From CALLPQ01 sp964392325 (lineage in GTDB: Bacteria; Pseudomonadota; Alphaproteobacteria; Caulobacterales; Parvularculaceae), in NCBI GenBank assembly GCA_964392325.1, contig CAYMPJ010000002.1:62001-126000 (forward strand): 64,000 nucleotides of DNA, given 5' to 3'. The position numbers were made by a program, and so were the translations under genes. The number at the start of each line of letters is the position of its first letter. Positions within the stretch are counted from its first letter, which is position 1. The notes under the pieces are model-generated. The model was not told the DNA's origin and made no database searches. It saw nothing but the letters and a program-made list of their open reading frames with translations. Positions 54,501 through 62,991 of this stretch are shown piece by piece.

Positions 54501-56596
54501 GCTTCCAAAACACTCTCTTCTTTGCGCGAAAAGTTTGGCTTATTATCTTCAGGGCGCACGCCCACATAACGGTCATCATGGCGTACCGGGACCCGTGCAC
54601 TTTCTCGCACAACACGTCCCCCCGGCTCTATCGCCGCAACAACAATATCAGCCCTTAAAGGCGCGCCATTTGCCCCCGGTGCATCCGCGCCATTGAGTAT
54701 GAATGTCGCTTTACCCTCTCCATCAGTAACCGCATTAGGCAATTTGCGAAAACGCTCTAAAACAGGATTTTTCGAGGGTCCAAAGCGATAGCCTTTATGG
54801 GAAGGAAACGGATTAGGATCAACGCGGTAGCGCACCTCTCCCTCGACAGTCAGCCCAGCACCTGGTGCTCCGTATAGGAATCGAACATCGACCAGCATCT
54901 CACGCTGTTCGTTTGCGTTGATCGGGGTTTCTTCATCGAGCGCCAGTTCAACGCCGAGACGCTGGGGCACAAAATCCTCAACAGAAAACTCAACCTGCCC
55001 GACGCGGTCCACACCATCAGCATAAACCTGGGCACTCCACAAACCGCGAGATGCAGATTTTGGTACATCATAGCTTGTCGAAAACCCGCCAATACTGGTT
55101 TGGGAAATACGCTCTTCATGAGCGAGCGTGCCGTTGGGCCGCATAATTTTTAAAGTTGCCGGACGATCAAGGACCGCCTCGCCATTATCATCGCGCAACA
55201 AAGAAGTCAGATGCAATGTTTCACCCGGGCGATAAATACCGCGATCAAGATAGACAAATCCGTCAACTTTACGCGGCGCGGCGCGGCCACCAATATTGCG
55301 TTCAGACAAATCCAACGGTGCACGGCTGAAATCAAGAGCAGCAAAATCATCCTGACTGCCATAAGCGAGAACCATTTTCGGTTCTAACGGCCCCGTTCCG
55401 CGCATCACTCCGTCATCAAAGCGCACCCGCCCGTCGCCATTTGTACTCGCTTTAGCAAGGACATCATTATTCTGGGCAAGCACAACCAACTCGACACCGG
55501 TTAACGGACGGGCTGTATCTATTGAGCGTACAAACACATCCATCCCGTCACTGCCGCGATAACTTGTAAGCGCCATATCCGTATACATGATCCAGCGCCA
55601 TGCCTGCGCTTTTCGCCGGGCGGATTTGGCGCCTTCACTCGCATCTTGCATTTTCAGGAAATACACTCCCGGTTGCAGTCCTTTTAAAGCCGCGCCAAGT
55701 GGGAAGACGGTGGTTGCAACATTATTGCGATCACCCTTCGTTTCGAGTTCCCCCTCCCAAACCATAACCCCATTACGGCTACCGTCACGCTCACCATACA
55801 AAGAAGAATACTCATCTTCTCCAATTGCCTCGCCCTGATCTATCGCATTTTGAAATAAGGTTCTGTCAGAAACACGGCGTACACTGAGTTCTACCTTATC
55901 GACATTAACCGTCTCAATGCCAAGACCATCAGCTTCTAGTCTGGGTAAGATAATGCCATCGCCAGCAAAACCGACAAAGGCTGGTTTATCTCCAAAAGCG
56001 ATTGTAACCCGGCTTGCCTGATCCAGAGTTGTCCCGTCTGCGGCTGGCAAGCCCGCACGAATATTTGCGGTATAGGTTTTATCAAATCCAAGCCCGCCTA
56101 AACAAAGCGAGCTACCATTGACAGCAATGGCTGCTTTGGTGTCCGGGGTAAGGCGAATATAATCACCATAGTTAACTTTTCCGCTTGTATCGAGATCAGC
56201 GGAAAAATGCAGGCACGCTTTGGGTGACAATTCTGTTGTATCAAGGACAAGGCGGCGATAACCAAATCCGTCTGGATTGGTGCCGGCAAGTTGCGGCGAA
56301 TTTGCTGCGCGGGGCGCATTTTCATCACGCAGTGCCTGAAAGCCATGAACCGGACCCTCAGAAGCACTCAGCTCAGGAGTAGACGTCTCCCCTGTTCCCG
56401 CAGTCACATGCGTAACCGGTAAATCATCTTCACCAGATTTTGGTAAAATAAGACGCCCGATCATCAAACCCACCGCGAAGGCCCCTAAAAGCCCGGCGGC
56501 AACTAGTACTCTATTTCTGGATTTGGGCGATTGTGTCGTGCGTTGTGAAAATTGATGAGGCGGTGTGGTCAATGCGGTCTCTCCCGGAAATTGCAT
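51557..56596 (-). CDS. Bacterial alpha-2-macroglobulin (YfhM-type)
   Basis: 1,679 aa periplasmic protease trap encoded with PbpC, thought to protect the envelope when peptidoglycan is repaired. An N-terminal uncleaved anchor (LLGAFAVGLMIGRLIL, about 32-50) replaces the lipoprotein signal of E. coli YfhM. Multiple MG beta-domains follow, then the thioester domain with intact C1216-T-E-Q in YPYGCTEQL, and a C-terminal receptor-type domain. The intact CxEQ indicates a covalent trap. An in-frame earlier start is not needed. Confidence 0.93.
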   Translation of the reverse strand: MQFPGETALTTPPHQFSQRTTQSPKSRNRVLVAAGLLGAFAVGLMIGRLILPKSGEDDLPVTHVTAGTGETSTPELSASEGPVHGFQALRDENAPRAANSPQLAGTNPDGFGYRRLVLDTTELSPKACLHFSADLDTSGKVNYGDYIRLTPDTKAAIAVNGSSLCLGGLGFDKTYTANIRAGLPAADGTTLDQASRVTIAFGDKPAFVGFAGDGIILPRLEADGLGIETVNVDKVELSVRRVSDRTLFQNAIDQGEAIGEDEYSSLYGERDGSRNGVMVWEGELETKGDRNNVATTVFPLGAALKGLQPGVYFLKMQDASEGAKSARRKAQAWRWIMYTDMALTSYRGSDGMDVFVRSIDTARPLTGVELVVLAQNNDVLAKASTNGDGRVRFDDGVMRGTGPLEPKMVLAYGSQDDFAALDFSRAPLDLSERNIGGRAAPRKVDGFVYLDRGIYRPGETLHLTSLLRDDNGEAVLDRPATLKIMRPNGTLAHEERISQTSIGGFSTSYDVPKSASRGLWSAQVYADGVDRVGQVEFSVEDFVPQRLGVELALDEETPINANEQREMLVDVRFLYGAPGAGLTVEGEVRYRVDPNPFPSHKGYRFGPSKNPVLERFRKLPNAVTDGEGKATFILNGADAPGANGAPLRADIVVAAIEPGGRVVRESARVPVRHDDRYVGVRPEDNKPNFSRKEESVLEAIILDRDGALQEGELEWRLVREEYWYDWYRDGERWRWRRSYRDVLIDEGRSKTTLDEPAKIRKKLDNGSYRLAVWETGSTTKTERKFYVGWRTYGAGTDTPDQAVISSEQESVVPGTRARLFLAPPYAGEATIIVASDKVHMVKRLKVEEEGREIIIDTDPSWGAGGFYVMATVVTPRNAISQPIPRRAMGIHYVAYDTSERTLNVSLDAPEILRPRQKLSLPVTIEGANKGEAVMLSLAAVDEGILRLTKFSSPDPVGHYYGKKRFGLSIHDDYGRILNANLGAATRYGGDQIGGEGLTVVPTKSVALFSGLVKLDQNGKSVVGIDVPDFNGELRLMAVAWSANKLGNHAQPLTVRDRVPALISLSRFLAPGDEATATLLIDNVDGAAGDYNLKITGSGPVNLNEDITLTLAKGEKQTREFALSASSSGIGHVALEVTGPENFEVFRAYPIEVRTPWFPVTETSTIAQQPGEKFTPTKALLADYVPGTGEVTLSYSRLNGVEPGPLLDALYRYPYGCTEQLTSSSFPLLFVDRLGGEIGRGPDRIVRPRVQTAINKILDRQSPDGAIGLWRSGDRYGNVWLGPYVSDFLQRASAEGYSVPEHALELTYNALTEIADVQRWTNVGYILRVNVGGNVDSTERYRLRAAAYAHFVLAKAGRADLSDVRYFHDSLMGKIKSPLAKAHIGAALARFGDKARADNAFREALKGEGHNNDYDYYQTSLRDSAGIIALISESGYDHLLEEATGNMTKAMKEPRQMHTQEKAFVLMAANELLKNAGPVNIAVDGSDLEGLSPSPSFTLRDIDFDEGRLYENRSDGPLFLSVTKSGAPKGPPLAVNNGVSLTKRILHRDGRVASLNTVQQNDRFVITLSGKASDKRRHPLIIADLLPAGFEIESVLLPKGRDYPWLKGLSYARVSEARDDRFVAAVDVTNGKGFTLAYEVRAITPGRYTMPGAVTEDMYRPGISARTSGREITITSAAGQ

Positions 56597-57021
56597 TTAT
56601 TCATCCAGCGAGCGCGAGTAACATAGCCTTGAAAATTGTTTCGAAGACGTCAGCCTTTAGAATTCATCTTAAAAATTCTCACGCTTGCCGATTGGGTAAT
56701 CTGTAAGAATTCATTATGACCACAAATTGCCAGAAAGAAAACGATTCGAAGAATTTTTTCGGGCATAATAGCAATTTGAAGAGTGAAAGCCCTGATATCC
56801 TTCATTCTACAGAGAATTAGCATATCATACTAGAGTAGACTGAACACAATGTGAGTGGTCAGCCCACCTTGCCAAGCTTTCGAAAGATGAATTCTTCGTC
56901 ACTCGACAAGCGCACCGGACAAGCTTACTGGATTTTAATGCAACCATCTGTGTGCAGCTCAGCTAGCGTTGCACCGCAAAAGCAATTTGGCAGCTATCGC
57001 ACAAAAAGCATCCTAGCTCTA
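56597..57021. other. Intergenic region between dxs and the alpha-2-macroglobulin gene
   Basis: 425 bp. It must hold the promoter for the macroglobulin-pbpC pair. The motif gaattcat appears twice (near 56659 and 56710), with an AT-rich stretch around 56670 (ttaaaaattctcac). No RNA gene or convincing ORF. Confidence 0.45.
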
Positions 57022-58959
57022 TCATCCGTGTAAATTCACGATATCGGCAGTGATACCCAGAACCTGACGCACAGTTTCAACAATTTGCGGCGCATTCAAG
57101 CCCGCCGCATCATACATTTTAACCGGGCTATCTTGATCTTGAAAAATATCCGGTAAAGTCAGTGTGCGGATTTTCAAGCCATTATCCATAGCGCCAACAC
57201 TTGCAAGATGGTGCATAACAATGGCACCAAACCCGCAAATAGAGCCTTCCTCAACTGTAATTAGCACCTCATGCTCGCGCGCAAGACGTTCAACCAGATC
57301 CGTATCAATCGGTTTTGCAAAACGCGCATCAGCAACAGTCGCCGAGAGACCTTGGGTCTCCAGAATATCGGCAGCCTTTAGCGCCTCTTGCAATCGCCCA
57401 CCATAGGAAAGCAATGCAATTTTTGTTCCCTCACGAACAATGCGCCCCTTGCCGATTTCCAGATGCTTGCCCATTTCCGGCATATCCAACCCGACGCCCT
57501 CACCTCGCGGATAACGAAACGCAATTGGGCCTTCATCATAGGCAACAGCCGTAGATGTCATATGAACAAGCTCTGCTTCATCGCCCGCAGCCATCAAAAC
57601 CATATTTGGAAGACAGCCAAGATAAGCAATATCAAAAGCCCCGGCATGGGTTTGGCCATCAGCACCAACAAGTCCGGCCCTGTCCATCGGTATGCGAACA
57701 GGCAAATTCTGGATTGCAATATCATGAACGACACTGTCATAAGCGCGCTGCAAGAAAGTTGAATAAATCGCAGCAAAAGGTTTCATGCCATCTGCGGCCA
57801 TACCAGCTGCAAACGTCACCGCATGCTGCTCGGCGATGCCGACATCATAGCAACGATCGGGATAGACATCTGCAAACATATCAAGACTGGTTCCCGATGG
57901 CATCGCCGCTGTTATACCAATAATTTTATCGTCATGTTCGGCTTCCTTGATCAGGGTTTTTGCAAACACTTTCTGATAGGAAGGCGCATTTGGTGTGCCT
58001 TTACTCTGTTTACCCGATACAACATCAAATTTGGCAACGCCGTGATATTTGTCATAGGCCTCTTCCGCCGGGCCATAGCCTTTACCCTTTTGGGTGACCA
58101 CATGGACAAGCACAGGGCCTTCCTTCATATCACGCGCATTTTCAAGAACCGGTATCAGATGGTCTAGATTGTGACCATCAATTGGGCCGACATAATAACA
58201 ACCCAGCTCTTCAAACAGGGTACCGCCAGTCACCATGCCGCGGCCATATTCTTCGGCTTTGCGCAATTGTTTGTAGACCGCGTTTGGCAAGCGTTTGCCC
58301 AGTTGCTTGGAAAAAGAGCGGAACCCTTGATAGACACCAGAAGAAGAGGCACGGGCCAAATAAGCGCTCATCGCCCCAACAGGGGGAGCAATGGACATAT
58401 CATTATCATTCAAAATTACGATCAGCTTCGACCCTAGATGGCCGGCATTATTCAAAGCCTCATAAGCCATACCCGCCGACATCGAGCCATCACCGATGAC
58501 TGCAATTGCATGATTGTCCTTTTGCTGATGATCTCGCGCTCTTGCAAAACCAAGGGCTGCAGAAATTGACGTCGCCGCATGGGCCGCGCCAAAGGGATCA
58601 TATTCACTTTCAGAACGTTTGGTAAAACCGGATAATCCGCCCCCTTTTCGAAGTGTGCGGATACGATCGCGACGACCAGTCAGAATTTTGTGGGGATAAC
58701 ATTGATGCCCGACATCCCAGACCAATTTATCGTCCGGTGTGTTAAAGACATAATGAATTGCCGTGGTCAGCTCAACCACCCCTAAACCCGAGCCTAAATG
58801 CCCGCCAGTTTGGGATACCGCATCAATCATCTCGGCGCGAAGTTCGTCGGCGAGCTGTCGCAAATCAGACTTCTCAAGTTTACGCAAATCTTCTGGCCAA
58901 ACCACTTTATCAAGCATTGGGGTTTTGGAACTGTCATTTGAGGAGGGAGTGTCGGTCAT
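57022..58959 (-). CDS. dxs: 1-deoxy-D-xylulose-5-phosphate synthase
   Basis: TPP-dependent entry enzyme of the MEP isoprenoid pathway: pyruvate plus glyceraldehyde 3-phosphate gives DXP. 645 aa from the ATG at 58959 (GGAAAGA upstream; a longer form from 58980 is less likely). HQCYPHKILTGR, the GDGSMSAGMAYEALNNAG TPP-binding motif, DRAGLVGADGQTHAG and the transketolase C-domain end EEGSICGFG are present. In many alphaproteobacteria xseB, ispA and dxs form one cluster; ispA is missing between xseB and dxs here. Supplies quinone side chains, hopanoids or carotenoids. Confidence 0.96.
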   Translation of the reverse strand: MTDTPSSNDSSKTPMLDKVVWPEDLRKLEKSDLRQLADELRAEMIDAVSQTGGHLGSGLGVVELTTAIHYVFNTPDDKLVWDVGHQCYPHKILTGRRDRIRTLRKGGGLSGFTKRSESEYDPFGAAHAATSISAALGFARARDHQQKDNHAIAVIGDGSMSAGMAYEALNNAGHLGSKLIVILNDNDMSIAPPVGAMSAYLARASSSGVYQGFRSFSKQLGKRLPNAVYKQLRKAEEYGRGMVTGGTLFEELGCYYVGPIDGHNLDHLIPVLENARDMKEGPVLVHVVTQKGKGYGPAEEAYDKYHGVAKFDVVSGKQSKGTPNAPSYQKVFAKTLIKEAEHDDKIIGITAAMPSGTSLDMFADVYPDRCYDVGIAEQHAVTFAAGMAADGMKPFAAIYSTFLQRAYDSVVHDIAIQNLPVRIPMDRAGLVGADGQTHAGAFDIAYLGCLPNMVLMAAGDEAELVHMTSTAVAYDEGPIAFRYPRGEGVGLDMPEMGKHLEIGKGRIVREGTKIALLSYGGRLQEALKAADILETQGLSATVADARFAKPIDTDLVERLAREHEVLITVEEGSICGFGAIVMHHLASVGAMDNGLKIRTLTLPDIFQDQDSPVKMYDAAGLNAPQIVETVRQVLGITADIVNLHG

Positions 58960-59347
58960 GCTTATCTTTCCGTACTGCACTTTTCAGCCATTTTTTTAGC
59001 TGTATTTTGTTATCAATTTTAATTCTCAACGAGCCCGGCTTTACGAGCCTTGCGTGATTTGTTTAAACCGCAACTTATAGTGTATGCGCACCTTTTAGCT
59101 AGGTTTTAAGATGGCTTAGTATCGAACACATATCTTTGCAAACCCATCTATGCAAACATTAATACCATGCCTGCTGGGCATCGCTGCATATCAATGCTCC
59201 TAAACTCGCATCGCCAAATCCGCCGAATCCGGCAAACCCTTTATATACGCCTAAAATCAGGCATGCAGCAAAACAGACCCTAAAGCAAATATCAAGACTA
59301 ATTCGCGTCACTTTATAGAAGATGCTTCAGATATGATCATCTTTAGC
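58960..59347. other. Intergenic region between xseB and dxs
   Basis: 388 bp, AT-rich near the dxs start (ttttttagctgtattttg). The place where ispA is often found; no coding remnant recognised. Presumably a dxs promoter. Confidence 0.45.
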
Positions 59348-59587
59348 TTAGTCAAAGCTGGCCGAACTCGCAGAAACCTGCCCGCCATCATCAACAACAA
59401 TTTTCTCGATTTTTTCCTGGGCCGCCTTTAATTTCGCCCCGCAATGCGCCTTCAACGCCGCCCCGCGCTCATATAATACTATCGAATCCTCAAGTTCAGC
59501 GCGGCCACTTTCAAGCTTTTGCACAATCTCTTCCAGTTCCGCCAAAGCCGCCTCAAACGACATTTTTTTGATATCGGCTGCTGCCAT
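59348..59587 (-). CDS. xseB: Exodeoxyribonuclease VII small subunit
   Basis: 79 aa from the ATG at 59587, 6 bp after AAGGAG; the ATG two codons earlier would touch the SD. MSFEAALAELEEIVQKLESG and ELEDSIVLYERGAALKAHC are the XseB signatures. With XseA it degrades single-stranded DNA into oligonucleotides. Predicted helical, with a short C-terminal tail. Confidence 0.93.
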   Translation of the reverse strand: MAAADIKKMSFEAALAELEEIVQKLESGRAELEDSIVLYERGAALKAHCGAKLKAAQEKIEKIVVDDGGQVSASSASFD

Positions 59588-60083
59588 TGCCATCTCCTTA
59601 ATAGAGCCCAACCTCACAGCGTGGCACTCTCCAGTCCATGCTTTACGCGTGTGGTGCTTCCGGCGTCAAGGCCCGGCTTTTTCCTCTCTATAGGGCTAAA
59701 TAATCACAGGAATCACGCATCGATTATGGGCAATGAAATGATCTGGAATTTCTAACAATCCCAGTAAATTGTTAGATTTTATGCTGCGACGCAACATAAA
59801 TTTACGGTATCCTCGGGTTCATCGTTGTAATTAAATCACATTTATTTTTCATTTGGCGTATAGATGAGTTAGAGCATTGCAATCTTGTTCTCGTTCATAA
59901 ATTGTAATGATTACTGTGGGAGTATAATCACTGGAATTTGATCGAAACTGAAGATCATTGCCCAGAAACCGGGAAATTCGCGAAACCCGCCTCACAAAAT
60001 GGACAATCTGGCTAAGAAATCAACGGCCACAATAATAAAATATGAACAATATCAATTCTTCAATGGGACCAAAGGGTAATAAA
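59588..60083. other. Intergenic region xseB / TonB-dependent receptor
   Basis: 496 bp separating divergent genes. It contains the imperfect palindrome at 59778-59800 and AT-rich stretches (for example 59820-59870) that probably include the receptor promoter. AAAGGG at 60071-60076 is the receptor's ribosome-binding site. No other gene seen. Confidence 0.5.
59778..59800. promoter_or_regulatory. Inverted repeat upstream of the receptor gene (candidate operator)
   Basis: tttatgctgcg-a-cgcaacataaa: two 11-bp arms around a single A, ten of eleven positions complementary. The symmetry and single-base centre resemble a dimeric-regulator operator, 280 bp before the receptor start and about 190 bp from xseB. 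The regulator is unknown. Confidence 0.4.
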
Positions 60084-62924
60084 ATGATGAAATCCACAAC
60101 AAACGCTTCCATAGCTCGTCACTCATTACATCTGATGTCAGGTGCGGCGGTTTCGGTGATGGCTGCCCATGGCGCTTTAGCCCAAACCGATGACGAAATC
60201 ATCGTGAGTGCGACCAAGCGTGAACAAACCCTTCAAGAAGTCCCAATTGCGGTTTCGGTTGTCGATGCGGACACGATTGAAAAAGCGCAAATCATTGACC
60301 TTATCGATTTGCAAGCAACTGTTCCTTCTCTTCGTGTTACCCAGCTGCAAAATTCATCTCAAACAAACTTCGTGATCCGCGGTTTTGGTAACGGCGCGAA
60401 CAATCCCGGTATTGAAAGCGCTGTTGGTGTTTTCATTGACGGCGTGTTCCGGTCACGATCAGCTTCTTCAATCCTTGACCTTCCTACCCTGGAACGCGTG
60501 GAGGTTTTACGGGGCCCGCAATCAACACTATTTGGTAAAAACGTGTCCGTTGGTGCGATTTCAATTACAACCAAAAAACCGTCCTTCGAATGGGAAGGCG
60601 ACTTTAACGTAACATACGGAAATCTCGACGCAGTCCGCGCCAAAGGCACCTTGTCAGGGCCGATCACCGATACATTGGCCTTCCGCGTTTCAGGAAGCAC
60701 TTCAAACCGCGATGGTACGTATACGAATCTGGTTACCGGCGATGATAATATCAATGAACGCAATCGCTGGAGTGCACGTGCACAGCTTTTATGGGAACCA
60801 CTAGACACGCTTTCATTCCGCGCAATTGGCGAATATAACCGTATTGATGAAATTTGTTGTGGAGCGACACAGCTTATCAATGGCCCAGCGACACAATTGA
60901 TTGCCGCACCCGCAGCAGTTGGCGGTCTTGGTGAAGTTATCACAAGTCCTGCGAATGATCTCGATGCACGTATCGTTGCTCTGGACACTCTGCCAGAGAA
61001 CGAGCTGGTCGGTCGCGGTGGATCACTTGAAGCCAATTGGGATCTCGGTTGGGCGCAAGTCACATCTATCACTGCATACCGCGAACAATCTGACTTTAAC
61101 AATACAGATGTTGACTTCAGCGGCGGCGATATTGCTGTCCAGCCTCAAGATCAACTTTCTCAAACATTCACTCAAGAACTACGAATTAGTGGCTTTACAG
61201 AAACCGACTTTGGTGATTTCAACTGGATTGCTGGTGGTTTCTACTTCGATGAAAACTTGGTTTTTGAAAGAGACGTGATATTTGGAACTCAGATTCGCCC
61301 ATTTGTTGACGCTCAACTTGGTGCGCTAGGCGCAAGCCTTCTTGCAACAGAGGGTGCCTCACAGGTGGCACAAGCCCTAACGACTGGGCCAAATGCACTA
61401 TTTCCTGAGTTTCAACCAGCAGGTGGTGCAGATGCCCTAGCCTTTGGCTCAACTTTCGTCCCGGGCACAGGCGTGTTCGGCGACTATGAGCTCGATAACC
61501 GCTCATACTCCTTTTTCGGTCAGGTCGACTGGGATGTTACTGATCGTCTTACCCTTACCGGCGGTGTATCCTATGTAAACGACCAAAAAGAAGCGACAGG
61601 AACTAGCCTGCTCACTGACCAGCTTTCAAATTTTGACCTTAATCAATTCGTAACAAGTGGGCCCTCATTCATTGCAGCGGGTGCTTTTGCTCCTGTTGCT
61701 GATGGTACTTTTGCGGCTATCTCAGGTGCGGGGGGGACTGTTCCAACAAACCCATTCAACGGCAACAGCCCGTTCACCGGGGCTGACTTTGCCTTTGATC
61801 CAGCGAACCCCGTTCCATTCTTCACTGCAGCGGGCACACTCGCGGCTGTTGATCCGGCAACATTTGCTAGCATTCGTGGCGGCGCTGTTGGTGCAGCACA
61901 AGGAGCTGTCGCAGCCGACCCAACTGCCAACCCACTACTTGGCCTGACAGGATTAAGCGTTGTACAATTCTTCGATCCGCAGTTTGATTTCCCTGTTGCG
62001 GGGGCTGTACGAGATAATGAAAATTCATTTTCCGACGACGGGTTCGTTGTTGATGACTCTGTTAATGTTACAGCGCGTATCGCATATGATATTACGGATA
62101 ATTTCAACGCTTATTTCTCTTATGCAACTGGTTTCAAAGCAAGCGCAGTCAATCTTTCTTCTGACTCGTTTCCCCCAACACAAGCCACGGATGCCAACGG
62201 TACGCCTCTCGTTGACGATGACGGCAATCCAGTCATCGTAGGCCGCTTCGCAAACCCTGAAGATGTCACCACATTCGAGATTGGTGCAAAAGCCCAGTTC
62301 CCGGGCGGGTTTATTAATATCGCCTTGTTTGATCAGGAAGTTGATCAGTTTCAAATCAATGCCTTTACCGGAACAGCCTTTGCCCTCATTAATGCTGGCA
62401 CGCAAGACGTTAAAGGTTTTGAGGTCGATGCAGCTTACTCACCGATTGATTCTCTGAATTTCACTTTCGGCATTACCTATCTCGATCCTGAAATTACGGA
62501 ATTTGTGAATGCGCCTTGTAGCTTATTCTTTGGCAATCCAAATTGTGCCAATGGTGAAGTCACCTTTGATGCCTCTGGGATTCGCCCAGCTGGTGTTCAT
62601 GAAGTTAGCCTTTCAACGTCGGCCAATTATTATAGAGAACTCAATAATGGTGCAGCAATTAATGCACGCATTGAATATCTCTATGAAAGTGAAGTCCGCG
62701 TTATAGACAATGGACCGGAAGATATCACACGTCAGGTAAGCGTTATTAATGCAAACCTTGGTGTTGCCTTCGAAAATGGGTTCAACGTTAATATCTTTGG
62801 ACGTAATTTAACGGATGATGACTACCTCCTCAGCGCGTTCCCAACGGTTGCGCAAGGTGGAAGCTTCTCTGGCTATGTCAGTGAGCCTCGCACATACGGT
62901 GTTACTGTCGGTTACAAATTCTAA
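60084..62924 (+). CDS. TonB-dependent outer-membrane receptor
   Basis: 946 aa from ATG 60084 (AAAGGG eight bases upstream); an in-frame ATG at 60042 lacks a ribosome-binding site. Signal peptide to about residue 34 (GALAQ), TonB box EIIVSATKR, plug domain (VPIAVSVVDADTIEKA, RGFGNG, VEVLRGPQSTLFGKN) and a 22-strand barrel ending in GYKF. Strand loops near 61290-61480 and 61650-61990 are long and rich in Ala, Phe, Gly and Pro. Substrate unknown; such receptors import siderophores, vitamins or glycans. Confidence 0.93.
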   Translation: MMKSTTNASIARHSLHLMSGAAVSVMAAHGALAQTDDEIIVSATKREQTLQEVPIAVSVVDADTIEKAQIIDLIDLQATVPSLRVTQLQNSSQTNFVIRGFGNGANNPGIESAVGVFIDGVFRSRSASSILDLPTLERVEVLRGPQSTLFGKNVSVGAISITTKKPSFEWEGDFNVTYGNLDAVRAKGTLSGPITDTLAFRVSGSTSNRDGTYTNLVTGDDNINERNRWSARAQLLWEPLDTLSFRAIGEYNRIDEICCGATQLINGPATQLIAAPAAVGGLGEVITSPANDLDARIVALDTLPENELVGRGGSLEANWDLGWAQVTSITAYREQSDFNNTDVDFSGGDIAVQPQDQLSQTFTQELRISGFTETDFGDFNWIAGGFYFDENLVFERDVIFGTQIRPFVDAQLGALGASLLATEGASQVAQALTTGPNALFPEFQPAGGADALAFGSTFVPGTGVFGDYELDNRSYSFFGQVDWDVTDRLTLTGGVSYVNDQKEATGTSLLTDQLSNFDLNQFVTSGPSFIAAGAFAPVADGTFAAISGAGGTVPTNPFNGNSPFTGADFAFDPANPVPFFTAAGTLAAVDPATFASIRGGAVGAAQGAVAADPTANPLLGLTGLSVVQFFDPQFDFPVAGAVRDNENSFSDDGFVVDDSVNVTARIAYDITDNFNAYFSYATGFKASAVNLSSDSFPPTQATDANGTPLVDDDGNPVIVGRFANPEDVTTFEIGAKAQFPGGFINIALFDQEVDQFQINAFTGTAFALINAGTQDVKGFEVDAAYSPIDSLNFTFGITYLDPEITEFVNAPCSLFFGNPNCANGEVTFDASGIRPAGVHEVSLSTSANYYRELNNGAAINARIEYLYESEVRVIDNGPEDITRQVSVINANLGVAFENGFNVNIFGRNLTDDDYLLSAFPTVAQGGSFSGYVSEPRTYGVTVGYKF

Positions 62925-62947
62925 AAGACACTGTTCCAACGAACGAT

Positions 62948-62977
62948 AAAAACGCGCTGTTTTTACAGCGCGTTTTT
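62948..62977 (+). terminator. Bidirectional intrinsic terminator
   Basis: Stem aacgcgctgt / acagcgcgtt with a tttt loop, flanked by A-run on the left and T-run (gttttttt) on the right. It should terminate the receptor on the plus strand and, with its A-run, the minus-strand dehydrogenase. Confidence 0.9.
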
Positions 62978-62991
62978 TTATAGGTCATGTT

